Shown here: piece by piece, positions 11,215-22,435 of the stretch
How positions within the stretch are numbered: position 1 is the first letter of the stretch
How the letters are laid out: every line of letters starts with the position of its first letter
From: Pyrenula massariospora
Taxonomy: Eukaryota > Ascomycota > Eurotiomycetes > Pyrenulales > Pyrenulaceae
DNA length: 64,000 nt
NCBI GenBank assembly: GCA_021030905.1
Contig: JAGFMI010000005.1
Location: forward strand, 1,240,001 to 1,304,000
Direction of reading: 5' to 3'
Notes under the pieces: model-generated
Database searches by the model: none
What the model was told of the DNA's origin: nothing
The model's input: the letters and a program-made list of their open reading frames with translations, nothing else
Program-made: the position numbers and the translations under genes

Positions 11215-11640
11215 AGAAATTATTATATTTATTTTATAAATTTAAATAGATTTAGACGCGTTCAAAGCTTAATTAGTAAAATAAATATAAAATAAATATA
11301 AAATCATTCTTTAAAGAATAATATTAATATATTTTGAAAGTATTTATATAATATAATTAATATAATTAATAAAATTAATATATATAGATTATTTTTGGTA
11401 ATATTTTAAATTTTTTTTATAGATTTAAAGATATAATTTATAAAAATAATAAAATAATATTTTTATAAAATAAAATTTAAATACTTTTAATAATATATTA
11501 ATTAGAATTTTTATTATATAAATAATTATGAAAATATAATTTATTTTAAAATTTTATTATAAATTTAGTAATAATTTATACTAATTAAATTTTAGATGTA
11601 TTTAAATCTATTTAAACTTATAAAATAGATATAATAGTTT
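11215..11640. mobile_element. B-family element, apparently full-length and heavily AT-mutated
   Basis: The left end (ATTATTATATTTATTTTATA, then TTTAAATAGATTTAGACGCG) is complementary to the right end (TTTAAATCTATTTAAACTTA, then AAATAGATATAATAG). This gives an element of about 420 bp with inverted ends of about 70 bp. The interior aligns with the sequence following the B copy at 8925. Non-coding. Confidence 0.45.
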
Positions 11641-12820
11641 TTTTTAAATGTAGCTTTGGGTTTGAGTGTTCAATTAGCCTTAAAAATATATTGATGTACA
11701 GCACCTGCCGCGTTTCTGAACCGAGTTCTCACGCACCAAGATCTTATATTAATAAAGTCTGTAGACAAACGAAGCCGCTCGTTCTTTTCTATAAAACTAA
11801 AAGATACCTTCCGAAGCTTATCCTGTTACAAAAGCGACATTCTTGACTTGATGTCGACAAGCTGTCAAACTGCTGCCGAACATTTTGCTTAGAGCACAGA
11901 AGTATTTATCTCCACTTAAAGTGCTTAGGTACTAGCAGGCCCAGACACTTTCAAAAATTAATCAATAAAATTTACATCAGCAAAAAGACGAGACTTCCCT
12001 TAAGATTACTAGTTCAGTGTGCGCGGTACCACGTAGCATCAACCCAGCAGTATCCAGCGGTACCTAATGCATGTAGATTTTAAGGTATTGCTGTATGCGC
12101 ACTGGGCTTTTCTGTGCCGCGCTAAGTCGGCTACGATTTTAGTGACGTAGCCTACTAGTAGGATAAGATTCCAGTATACTTTAGGATGCCTTCAAAACGT
12201 CTGTAACTTAGAGACCATCTAATATAACTCTAACCACCTCACAGCTTTGATGTTCTTGTAAGACGGTCTCTCTCGTCCATGTTCACTTACTAGTACGTCC
12301 TCTTGGTAAAAGGTCGAATAATAGATGGATCGCGTTCCAGCCAACCCTCTCGCGCGTCATAAAATCTTCTGCTTAGACGAAACCCGCGGTCTGCGAGACG
12401 GGCGAGCAGCGAGAAAAAAACGTAGTTACTTGGGTTTCGCACCTGAAGCTCAGGATCGAGCCCCTGTACGTCATCCCAGCTATCGGCATATCGAGGAACT
12501 ATTCCAACGATCTGGGTTTGTACTTTAGATTTTCCGAATTAGTATCAAAACATTTCCAGACAATAAGGGCATAGCGAAAAGGGAGACCGGCAGATTTGGA
12601 AGAAGTCTACTTTTAAATTTTGCAGGGCATGAGTTCGGCTTACGATTCCATGGCGACAGAGAACACATCTGTAAAAGAGATTAGAATTTAGAACACGAAG
12701 AACAGATTGAGTCTATAAAGCGTACTAGGTCCAAGAGGAGAAAAGAAGTCATGCCCTTAAAATTATCGAGTATGCTATAGTGTAGTTCGTGGATGCCGGG
12801 GCGCAAAGACCGAAAATCAG
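11641..12820. other. Transition from AT-rich block to normal composition
   Basis: Composition returns to normal over this stretch. A copy of the GCTGTATGCGCACTGGGC motif of the GC-richer islands occurs near 12088-12106. An open frame at 12325-12528 (67 residues, rich in Arg) is unlike anything I know and is probably chance. I looked here for the missing 3' part of the minus-strand gene at 12821-13616 and found no zinc-binding motif. Confidence 0.45.
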
Positions 12821-13616
12821 CTAAAGGGCTGATCTCTTCAAGATTAGATATTTTATGAGTTTGATAATCACATATCTAGTGTGAGAAATCGCCACCATAA
12901 GCATGTCTTGCGTCGTGGGAAGAGAGTCACATACTGTGATTGTAGCTCTATTGTCAGGCTGTCCAGGCAGTGATCCAGGTTGTTGTAAGGTATACGTCTT
13001 CGCTCGACATCGCGGAACGCAGCCGACTCTCTTTGACAGCATTCCATTGTCTCTATCTTCATAGACTTTAAATTGATCGGTTGGCCGACGACGTGGATCA
13101 CTAAAGTCAAGACGGTCACTCTGCCGTTCATAGCCCGTAATAGTACGCCACATTGGAGGGTCTCTTTGAAGCTGCCATCTATGGTCATTGTCACAGTAAA
13201 TGCGAATATTTGCTTTCATTCGATCATTATTCGGAGCTGATTTTATGCCAGATATACCTGGTTCCAGGATCGGGTGACCTAGAATACCTGATAACTATTA
13301 GATGGCTTTGATTGCCTTTTAAGTTTTCAGATAGCCACCTACGTGTAACCTTCTCGACATATTTGTCATAGTTCGGATCATCTGGCGCCGAGAACAGTCG
13401 ATGAAAATAATCCTGTTGCACGGGATCAGATAGATCTCCTAGTCGTTGAGCTGCTCTGTTTGTCCACTTTTGCATGTCATGGAAAGCATCCGGGACATGT
13501 GAACCAAATCGAGTAGAACATGCTTCGTCGATCCAATAAGTGACAGGTTCCTGGTCTAGGGGGCTTACAGCCACAGAATTCAGCGAGAATAGCAGAATGA
13601 TGAAAAAAATAGCCAT
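12821..13616 (-). CDS. Secreted metallopeptidase-like protein, C-terminally truncated
   Basis: Related to the gene at 30172-31233, from SPLDQEPVTYWIDEACS (compare YTYWVDSLC) to the shared IYCDND/YYCDND block and the later AKTY and VCD positions. I place the start at 13616, which gives the signal peptide MAIFFIILLFSLNSVAVS; an upstream in-frame ATG at 13703 would bury it. The best frame-keeping splice is a GC-AG intron at 13237-13315, joining SENLK to PNNDRMKANIRIYCDND; no GT donor gives an equally good alignment. That makes about 238 residues. The family's HExxH region, which should follow VCDSL, is absent and the frame ends next to the AT-rich block. Possibly a decaying paralogue. Confidence 0.6.
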
Positions 13617-14713
13617 GACTTTGGAACATCCAAAACTTTGTGTGAAGAACATAGTATTATTCCAGCTGAATAAAACTTTCAACGGAAAAGCGCGCCAATA
13701 CACCCAGGAAAGACATTAGACCTTACTGTAAATCTGCCTTACTTCGGCTAAGTGCCGTGAAACAATCGGCTCCCATCGTAGCAGGGCAGGAAAGGTTGGT
13801 AGGAAGGCTGTGTAACATCCCTCGCCCTTTCGGCCCCCGCGACACCAAACCAAAGAGATCTGGTGGTTAATCGACTTTATCAACCATCATCGTAAGTCTT
13901 CAGTCCATGTTAGCTGCTTGTCAAAGCCAGGTTCTTAGAGACTGCTCACGTATAAGGCTAATATTGTCGTAAGAACAAATCCATCGCAATGACCGAATTA
14001 GCCAAAACCCCTTTAAAGCGTTGCAAGAGGGCTATTATCTCGTAGCGAATAGGCAGCAAATACAGACGTGCAAGGAACGTGCTATTGCAGAAAAGTAGAA
14101 AAGTCATCAACGTGAGAACCTTGAAAAGATAGAAGTGGTGTTTCCTTAAAAATTGTACTTACAAAGGCTGCATTGTAATTAATATAGTAGTAAGTGTCGG
14201 CACGACAACTTTGGGCTCATTAGACGAAAAAGCGGCCGAACATAGAATGAGAGACCTGGGATAGTAATGAATCGACCATACACTTTGACTTTAGCTAAAA
14301 CTATCTACACCAGTACTCAAGCTTGGGAAAATACTCAATGTTTCGGTATGTCGCTGAGCGGTGAGACTTTAGTCGTACAGCGGGTTCCGGGCCCGATCCT
14401 AGAGAACCCCGCGCCGAAATCCTCCATCATAGAACCCCGACTTCAAAGCATTCGGTCGTCTTTGACATATCTCATGAGAGTTTTCTATTTTGTTGGACAA
14501 TTCATTGACCATCACTCCACGACACTGCTTGCTAAAAGAGCTGGCCGAAGCAGGCCAGGCACGTAATGAACAGGTAAGTGTGGAAGGATTTTAGCACTAT
14601 TTTTTAAGTTGAATCCTTCGCTGAGTAATCCCGGGAATACCGGCAACCTCCTTTCTCTATTTAATACTCTCCAATGTCGCACAAAGATCACGCATGTCTG
14701 ATTACAGGCAGAG
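13617..14713. other. Intergenic region
   Basis: Divergent spacing between the secreted protein gene and the FAD monooxygenase. No supported gene. The open frame at 14267-14566 has no recognisable features. Confidence 0.5.
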
Positions 14714-16009
14714 ATGAAGATTATCATTGTCGGCGCTGGGCTCGGCGGTCTGTCTGCAGCCGTTTGCTTCTCCAAGCATGACCACGAGGTCCAAGTCCTC
14801 GAGTCGAGGCGCACTCTGTCACCCCAAGGTAGCGGAATCAATGTACGACCTGGAGCATCCAGGATTATGCATACTTGGGGCCTACGGGAAGATCTCGAAG
14901 CCATTAGTGACTACACACCGAATGTATTAGTTCGGAGCATGTACTCTGGCGATGTGACGACGCGAAGTGTGCTTGTGGATACCTCGGAACACCCGGACTG
15001 GGGTACTTTGCGTGAGCAAGTGATAGCACTGCTTTACAAGAAGGCGCGCGAGGCGGGCGCTCAAGTCACTTTCGGTGCTACGGTCACGGATGTTGGGGAG
15101 GGTCCTAACAATGCTGTTGTATTCCTTGGAGGCGATACTCGCTTGGAAGCAGACTTGATCATTGCCGCAGATGGCATACGATCTAAAATACGACCTATTA
15201 TATTGTCTGATGTACAGACATCGATCGATCCAATTTTGAGCGACATAACATTCTACGGGGTCAGTCTCCGTGCGGACGAGCTTCGGGATCGTGAAGACGC
15301 AAAGCGATTGATCGACCAAGTGAGCATCAACTGCTGGACAGGACACGATGGATTCGTTATCACTAGACATAACAGCAAGCTCCGAGCTGTCGGAGGTCTC
15401 TTTGGGATAAAATCTCAGACAGATCAGAAGGGCATGTGGGACGAGCATGGAGACATTGACTACGTTAGGAATTTCTTTGCTAACAGTTGCTCGGAGCTAA
15501 GAGTACTCCTGAGCTTGGCAAAGTCGTGTGATCGTTGGAAACTTGCTGAAATGCCCAACCTACCACGGTGGACCAGTAAGCATGGGCGGATTATATTGCT
15601 GGGAGATTCAGCCCATGCCATGCACCCTAATGCCGCGCAGGGGTTTTCGCAAATCGTAGAAGACATTGGTGTTCTTGAGTATCTCATTTCTGTCGAAGGT
15701 GGTAATCCAAGTCGGATATCGACCATTACGGACACTTGGCAAAATGTCCGAAAGCCACGAGCTGAGCGAATCAAGGATTACGCAAAATGGAACACGAGCC
15801 TATTCCTAGGAGAGTCATTGTTGGTCGAGAACAATAGCCAAGATAGCAAGACGAGCAATGTCAAATCCCTGAAACACATTCAGCCAGATTCCGACGCTGA
15901 ATTTAATTCGTCAAGATTTGTGAAATGGACGCTGGACTATGATGCTATTGAGGAGGTATATCTAAATAATGCTAATACACGAGCTGTGCATGATACTGAT
16001 ACCCTCTAG
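14714..16009 (+). CDS. FAD-dependent monooxygenase (salicylate-hydroxylase-like)
   Basis: Class A flavoprotein monooxygenase that uses NAD(P)H and O2 to hydroxylate a small, usually aromatic, substrate in the cytosol. Intronless, 431 residues, starting at the first ATG. The Rossmann motif IIIVGAGLGGLSAA opens the protein (GxGxxG at residues 7-12). AADGIRSKIR near residue 150 is the DG motif. LGDSAHAMHPNAAQG near 297 is the GD motif that binds the FAD ribityl chain, followed by EDIGVLEYL. Length and motif order are normal. No other biosynthetic enzymes lie next to it, so a cluster role is not supported. The substrate is unknown. Confidence 0.88.
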   Translation: MKIIIVGAGLGGLSAAVCFSKHDHEVQVLESRRTLSPQGSGINVRPGASRIMHTWGLREDLEAISDYTPNVLVRSMYSGDVTTRSVLVDTSEHPDWGTLREQVIALLYKKAREAGAQVTFGATVTDVGEGPNNAVVFLGGDTRLEADLIIAADGIRSKIRPIILSDVQTSIDPILSDITFYGVSLRADELRDREDAKRLIDQVSINCWTGHDGFVITRHNSKLRAVGGLFGIKSQTDQKGMWDEHGDIDYVRNFFANSCSELRVLLSLAKSCDRWKLAEMPNLPRWTSKHGRIILLGDSAHAMHPNAAQGFSQIVEDIGVLEYLISVEGGNPSRISTITDTWQNVRKPRAERIKDYAKWNTSLFLGESLLVENNSQDSKTSNVKSLKHIQPDSDAEFNSSRFVKWTLDYDAIEEVYLNNANTRAVHDTDTL

Positions 16010-17226
16010 ACGAAAAAATTCCTTGCAACCCCAAAGGCCCGGCTTTAGGCGTGCTTACTACAGCTTTCGGGTTGAAATAAGGTAAATACTCTGTTTTCGG
16101 AGGCGAGATTTTTTTGTGACGCTTTTAGATTGAATCCTGGTGCCGCCGACTCAAATAGCGAAAAGATTGATCCACGAGGGCAGTCGTAAAGAATACCTTG
16201 GTGTCTCTGATCCAATATACCTGCTTTTTTTGCCCAGATTCTGGAAAGGCGGTAGCTGGTCACATAAGTTGGTTGCTCTGAACGTACTTTCACTAATGTA
16301 ATAAAAATACTTATTTAATCGATAGGTTGAGAATATGGTTCTCGAAAGCCGTACTGTTTAAGAAGGGTTGTCTAGGGTCGATGAAAAGGATCACTTATAC
16401 CGAGCTACTTAGTGTCATTAGTGTGGGCTCGAATTCCTAGCTCCGTCTCCGCTGTCTTCACCTCTGCTCTCAGCTTATGCTATCAGGATCCTGTTTTTCT
16501 TGTGCATTCCATCTATCCATTTCAGCACCAGTTCTGACATTTCCAGCTTTCTAGGGCCTCTATTATAAAGAGCATCCAGAACTACACAAACGATATGGTG
16601 CAATTACCGAATTCTGAATTTATCGGTACTCCCCACTTGTTCAAGCATCCGAGCGCCGCATATCGGCAAGCGAGGCTGCAATTTTCGACCTTTGTAGAAC
16701 AAAAATTCGAGGATAACAAGGAAAAGATACTTAATTCGCCGGCGACTAAAGATTAGCTTTCAAAATCTCTGATGACGTGGTGCCTATGATTCGCCGCGCA
16801 TTGCCAGAATAGTGTCCATGGATTTCTTCCAGCCTTGGATTTGCTGCTGTAAAGACTATGGACAGAATTTAAGTGGCCCTAGGCTCATTGAGTTGTGGCA
16901 CTACGAGTCTGCCTCGTCCAAATAGATCATTAGCAACGCCTAAGTGGCCCCTCATGTTTCTATCAATACCGCGGCTCTCTGTCCGCAAAGATTGAAGAAA
17001 GGCTCTGCTAGTCATTTTTGGAACGCTACGTAGGACCTAAAAGCATATTTTTGCTCCGACGAGGGTTCCTTTTCTATTAGCTCCAGTAGATCACCCCATA
17101 TTAAAATAAGGTTAAGGTTGGTCTGACTGTGGGTATTGTAAAGGAAGTCTGTGGATGGGTTCTAATATACTCCTAAAAAGGGCGATTTATAACGGGCTAA
17201 ATTGAACCTTCTGTACTGTCAGCCTG
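16010..17226. other. Intergenic region
   Basis: About 1.2 kb between convergent genes. Apart from a 53-residue open frame at 16595-16756 (listed separately) I see no gene or repeat. Confidence 0.5.
16595..16756 (+). CDS. Small open frame, 53 residues, unknown
   Basis: Starts MVQLPNSEFIGTPHLF and ends in a charged helix-like tail (FVEQKFEDNKEKIL). The composition looks protein-like rather than random. No signal peptide or known motif. It could be a short gene, or a leftover exon of a larger lost gene. Confidence 0.2.
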   Translation: MVQLPNSEFIGTPHLFKHPSAAYRQARLQFSTFVEQKFEDNKEKILNSPATKD

Positions 17227-19611
17227 TTAACCAAGAACAAGGTCAATGTCCTCCAGTCGCTGTTTCTCCCACATGTTCCGTTCGACCCTTCCTAGAGCCT
17301 TTCGATACGCTATGCCATTCCTCCATTCCACCCACAAGACATTGTAGAACTCGTAGAGGGGCCCGGGTTCTGTGAATCCGCTACATTGCGTTTCGACCAT
17401 GAAATTTCTCATTTTTTCTATAGGAATGTGGCCTCGGGAAATGGCAACAAGTTCGAACGATATCAGGGGTAGCAAATTCATACCAAGTACCATAAAATCG
17501 TCTTGAGTCTGTAGCAAGACAATGCCGGCCCAGTGACCAGCTTCATCCTGCAACGATACCAGGATCCGATCACTCCAATCGTTCACATTTTTCGCATCTT
17601 CTTGACCATGTGTTGCCCAAAGGTATGCTCTCTGAGTCTTGCAAAAGAGGAACGACGTTTGTGCATGTGATGTCAGCCTGGAGGTAGGAGAAGGAATTGG
17701 AATAGGATACCAGAATTGGTACTGTGTAAGCCTATCGTGTGTAAAATAACAGTCTCCATCCATTCCAGGAGGTGGTGGACTCTCCAAGCCTTCCTCGATT
17801 GACCGGAACTTCGACTTCTCCGGAGAATGGCTTAGGTCCCAATCGTGACGTGTCCATTTGGTGTCGAGAGGCCTGTCAAGATTTTTATAAAATTCCCTGT
17901 TTTGCAAGAACTCGGACCGAACTAGCCGTCGGGCTGTGCATGAAGGGCTCTTTGCTGTAAACCACTTTGTAATCGGGATCGTGTATCTACTTCTGCTCGT
18001 AAAGAAATGCCCAGATTTTTGAAAGTCATCGTCCGTGAAATAACAGTAAGTGTCAAGAGAGCCATTCCAACCTATCCACGACCAACTTGGTAAGCGTGTC
18101 AAATCCCCGCTTGCAGAAGACATTCCTGATGAGACTCTTCGCTCCATTTTGCCGCGCCACGCTGTCCAGCACAGCGCGGCATCAAAGTACATTTCAGGTA
18201 GTCCGTACAAGAATCCGCCCTCGAACACATAACTAAGTGTAGATAGAGCCCCAAAGATCGCAGGAAGAGCATCCTCGGGATAAGTCGACGCACGTTCGTT
18301 GTACTTGGAGATGAGACGACCATAGTCAGACAAGGCTGGATAGCCATGCTTCACAATTTGCATCCAACTGTCTTTGACTTGGGCATCCCCAAGATTGGAG
18401 AATACTATGTCTTCTTGCCATTCTCGTATACCGCATTCCCACCGTATCATTTGTTTCTCAAATATCAACCGCCGTCTAGCGAACAGAAACTCTTGGAAAG
18501 TCCAAGCTGCACAGCTACATTGTCAGTCAGATATCCCACGCAGCTGAGTGAGCTTACCCCGTTGGAAATATTCGGTATTCGGAGTGTGTAGCTCTTCAAA
18601 GGCTGGTTTGATTACTCGTTCCACATCTCCAAATGGAACTACCGATTTTGGATCGAGATTTCGGCAATGTGAAATGTGTTTCAATCCCCGCAACCCATGA
18701 TTGGAGTCTTCTCCATCTGCTGCCACGATCACAGCCTTTGCATTATAATAGATAGCAGCCATATGGCTGATTTCATGCATTTTCATATCGCTCTGATCCT
18801 GTGGGATGCAAAGTGCATCAACCCAGAGATGTCTTTCATTCAACAATCGAGTCACGCTGATCGCATCAAGAATTGTCTTCGGAATCTGCTTTTTTTGGTC
18901 AACCAGCCTCCCAGGCATCCTCAGCCCTGACAAATTCCCCATTCTGAGCTCCAAGCCACTGACCTGACCCCACCGGTAACTCAAAGCGATATATTCCTGG
19001 TCCACTGCACCAGGTACAATGCAGCCAGAATACACGTCGATAAGCCAGGCTGGGCGATAATCGACAACATAACAGTCGCGCAAAGGATGCTCGCATGTGG
19101 ACTTATGATCAGAGATGCAGCAGTCCAGCCAAAACTTCGGAAGTGAGGTGTCGAGCCATTGGGAATCATAAAGTCTTGCCCGTCCGGGATGTCCTTTGAC
19201 AAGGTCACGCCTGACAAGCTCATAGATATAACGAGCTCTTAAAGGAGCGCCTAGCGTTCTATCACATCGTATCCAGATGTTAAGGCCATTTTGATTGGGA
19301 TGCTTAGATAGGCATACTTCCATACTTTGTGATACTGGATCCTGGGGATGCTTATTTTTGTGACAATAGTCACGTATTTCTCGAAGTAGAGGTCCATGGG
19401 CCTTACATTGTTGTTGAAAGACATCTTTAGCGCGTCCAAGGTTGGCGTAATACTTGACATCGAAAGGCGTGATCAAACCCTTAAAAATTTTGTCGCAGAA
19501 GGGACAATCGGCTGCAAAGCCTTCATATTTTAATGATGATTGTACGGTCCCCGTAACGCATTGCGGGTCTGAGATGGTCTCAAGTCCGATTCCGGTTTTC
19601 TGCTCTGCCAT
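17227..19611 (-). CDS. HET-domain protein (heterokaryon incompatibility type)
   Basis: Cytosolic self/non-self recognition protein; HET domains trigger regulated cell death when incompatible strains fuse. Two exons, 19611-18558 and 18506-17227, with a 51-bp intron, giving 777 residues. An N-terminal region with a CPFC pair (residues 36-39) precedes the HET core: EYIALSYRWG at about 206-215 and HLWVDALCIPQDQ at about 261-273, then AAIYYNAKAVIVAADG. The intron restores AWTFQEFLFARRRLIFE, the C-terminal end of the HET domain. A C-terminal part carries LPSWSWIGW, typical of these proteins. No NACHT or repeat domain is seen. Intact. Confidence 0.9.
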
Positions 19612-20023
19612 CTTTACTGTCTAGAAGGATTAAGGAGATTCTCGCAGTGCCTATCTATAATATCGCCGGCGACGCAAAATTCGCGGGGAAATACATTGAC
19701 ACGTAGTTGATGGTTGGCGCACCTGCGCCACTTTCACGAGGAGATCCAATAATTACAGAGGTAGGCTTGACCATTCCGCGTGATCCTGATTAGGGTGCAG
19801 TCAGTTGATGGAACCCGCCCGTCCTCTCCACAACTTAGACTAGGATTTTAGAAAAAGTCGAATAGATTCATATCTCTTTCTGTGCATTTATCCGTCACGC
19901 TGCAGCGCAAAGCTATGAGTCTAGGGACGGCCATTGTTCCTCATAGGATGATGCTGAAAATGGTAACAGAATCAAGCTAGGCCGTGGAGGAGTCGGGCCC
20001 CTCAATTAGAACATTTAGGCGAC
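19612..20023. other. Upstream region of the HET gene
   Basis: Ordinary composition and no gene. It ends at the target site of the foldback element. Confidence 0.5.
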
Positions 20024-20029
20024 CCCGCA
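20024..20029. repeat. Left target-site duplication CCCGCA
   Basis: The six bases CCCGCA directly precede the first base of the left inverted repeat. The same six directly follow the last base of the right one at 22918-22923. Removing the element and one copy would restore a continuous target. Confidence 0.7.
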
Positions 20030-20497
20030 TACGGCGGAGTAAACAGAGTCGTCCGCCATAACCCTACAACCTTCAATCCACATGACACATTGAGAACTTG
20101 CAGACAACAATCTATCAAAATTTTATGAAAAGCTGTCTCTACGTACTCAATTATCGATATAAAGAGCGGTCTGCAGACAGCTCTGTGTAAAAAACTCGCT
20201 GTATGCCTGTTTACAGACAGTTCTGTATATTAATTGGCTGTGTATCTGTCTGCAGACAGCTTTATATAGAAGACTCGCTGCGCGACTTTCTGCAGACAGC
20301 TTTATATAGTAAATTGGCTGTGCACCTGTTTACAGACAGCTTTATATAAAAAACTCGCTGTGTGGCTGTCTGTAAACGATTCTGTATAGTAAATTAACTG
20401 TACATCTATCTGCAGATAGTTCTATATAAAGAACTCGCTGTGTAACTGTCTGCAGACAGCTTTATATATAAATTTATATATATAGCTGTCTGTATTA
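20030..20497 (+). repeat. Left terminal inverted repeat with 40-bp subrepeat array
   Basis: After a unique outer part of about 140 bp, about eight units of 40 bp follow from about 20170. Each unit is anchored by a variant of the palindrome CTGTCTGCAGACAG. Units alternate between two types, one with AACTCGCTG and one with AATTGGCTG, so the higher-order period is about 80 bp. Confidence 0.8.
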
Positions 20498-21007
20498 TGT
20501 ATCTAAAAATAATTAAAATTATAAATAATTAAAGTTATTAATAAAGAAAATTTGAATAATAGAATAAAAATAATAAAATAATAAAATAATAAATAGAATT
20601 GAAATAATAAAAAATTTAAATAATAAATAAAATAAAAATAATAAAATAACAAGTAAAATTAAAATAATAAATAAAGTTTAAATTTAGCAATAAATAATTT
20701 ATTTAATAAAAAATTGGTAAAATTTTTATTAAAAATAATATTATTAAAAATAATATTATTAATCAAATTATTTATAAAAAATGTATTATTAATAAAATTA
20801 TTAATAAAAAGTATATTATTAGTAGAATTATTAATTGAAAACAAATTATTAGCAATATTATTAGTTAAAAATATATTATTAATAAAGTTATTTATAAAAA
20901 ATAAATAATTAACAGACTAATTTATTAAAAAATAATAATTAATAGATTAATTAATAAATTAAAAAAAAAAAATTAAAAATTAGTAGACTAATTAATAAAA
21001 GGTAAAT

Positions 21008-21106
21008 AATTAATAAATTAAATAATTAAAAATAATTAATAAATTAAATAATTAAAAATAATTAATAAATTAAATAATTAAAAATAATTAATAAATTAAA
21101 TAATTA
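21008..21106 (+). repeat. 26-bp AT tandem repeat ending at the gap
   Basis: Just under four copies of a 26-bp unit containing AATTAATAAATTAAATAATT run straight into the run of Ns. Confidence 0.8.
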
Positions 21107-21206
21107 NNNNNNNNNNNNNNNNNNNNNNNNNNNNNNNNNNNNNNNNNNNNNNNNNNNNNNNNNNNNNNNNNNNNNNNNNNNNNNNNNNNNNNNNNNNNNN
21201 NNNNNN
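21107..21206. other. Assembly gap (100 N)
   Basis: Exactly 100 unknown bases, the conventional placeholder for a gap of unknown size. It sits inside a tandem repeat, so the true length may be very different. Confidence 0.97.
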
Positions 21207-22146
21207 AAAATAAAATAAATTAAATAATTAAAAATAATTAAAAAATAAATAATTAGCTGTAATGAAACGCTCGTAGAACCTAAAAAATCTATAAATATAA
21301 ATTGATGTTACAAATATACAGCTATAAAAAATCATAGAACTGTGCGTACAGGCGCACAAAGTAAAAATATACTAAAAATTCTTTTCAATTAGAAAGATTT
21401 CGCGGACTTTTCAGAAAATCAATCTTTTAAACTATTATATTAACAGACTAATTAGTAGAGTAATTTTTAAAAAATAATTATTAATTAGTAGACTAATCTG
21501 TTGAAAATTTATAATAAATAAATAATTAATAAATTAATTTATTAAAAATAAGTTAAATAACTAATATTTAGCGAAGAAATTAATAATAAATAAATAAATA
21601 AATAGCGAATTAATTAATAAAAAATAAATAATTAATAGACTAATTAATAAATAATAAAAAATTGTTAATAAACTAATTTATTAAAAATAAATAATTAATA
21701 AACTAATTAATTCAGAATAAAAATTAGTAAATTTATTTATTAAAAACTAACAATTTATAAACTAATTTATTAAAAATTAATTATTAATTATTATAAAATA
21801 GTTTTTCGTTATTGTAATAATTATAGCTACTATAATTTTTATATTATATATTTTTTATTCTGCGATATTAATAAATTAGTTAATTAAAACTAAAAAATTA
21901 ATAAATTAATTAATTAAAAATAAATATTTATCAAACTAATTAATATATAAAATGAATTAAAATATAAAAATTAAATTTAAAAATAAAAAAATAGTTCAGA
22001 TTAATAATAAAATATTTTTATAAATATTTTTTAATTAATATATAATATAATAAATTAGAGAATCTCTATAAAAATATTTTATTATTAATTAAAATTGTTT
22101 TTTATTTTTAAATTTAATTTATATATTTTCTTTAAATTTGTATATA

Positions 22147-22435
22147 TTATTTTAATTATTATTTTAATTATTGTTTTAATTATTGTTTTAATTATTATTT
22201 TAATTATTGTTTTAATTATTATTTTAATTATTGTTTTAATTATTATTTTAATATAAATTTTAATTCAAATTTTTATTTTTATTTTGATTATTATTTTGAT
22301 TATTATTTTGATTATTATTTTAATTATTATTTTAACTATTATTTTAACTATTGATTTAATTATTATTTTAATTATTATTTTAATTATTATTTTAATTATT
22401 ATTTTAATTATTATTTTAATTTTAATTATTAATAA
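22147..22435 (+). repeat. 12-bp minisatellite (TTTTAATTATTA/G)
   Basis: About 20 copies of a 12-bp unit TTTTAATTATTR, interrupted once near 22250-22275 by a related AT segment. Confidence 0.75.

Larger units (their letters stand above)
5231..12300. repeat. AT-rich, RIP-like repeat block (isochore)
   Basis: About 7 kb with very low GC, no long open frame on either strand, and repeated sequence families in both orientations. TpA-rich runs and the loss of C/G within otherwise alignable copies are what RIP produces in ascomycetes. Small GC-richer islands near 6215-6375, 6880-6985, 9000-9110, 9360-9500 and 10990-11150 look like less mutated parts of the same repeats. I see at least three families of short elements with inverted ends (listed separately). 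Nothing here supports a working gene. Confidence 0.8.

Noticed and set aside
14927-15448. Minus-strand open frame of 173 codons
   Set aside because: Antisense to the intact FAD monooxygenase.
16420-16445. tRNA B-box-like string GGCTCGAATTCC
   Set aside because: No matching A box or cloverleaf could be drawn around it.
14714-19611. Secondary-metabolite gene cluster
   Set aside because: A lone FAD monooxygenase next to a HET gene; no backbone synthase, other tailoring enzyme or pathway transporter nearby.
20170-20497. CRISPR-like array (regular 40-bp units)
   Set aside because: Units are contiguous with no unique spacers, the genome is eukaryotic, and the array is mirrored at the other end of an element.
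20659-20908. Opposed small frames rich in Asn/Ile and Leu/Lys
   Set aside because: By-products of simple AT repeats in the foldback core.
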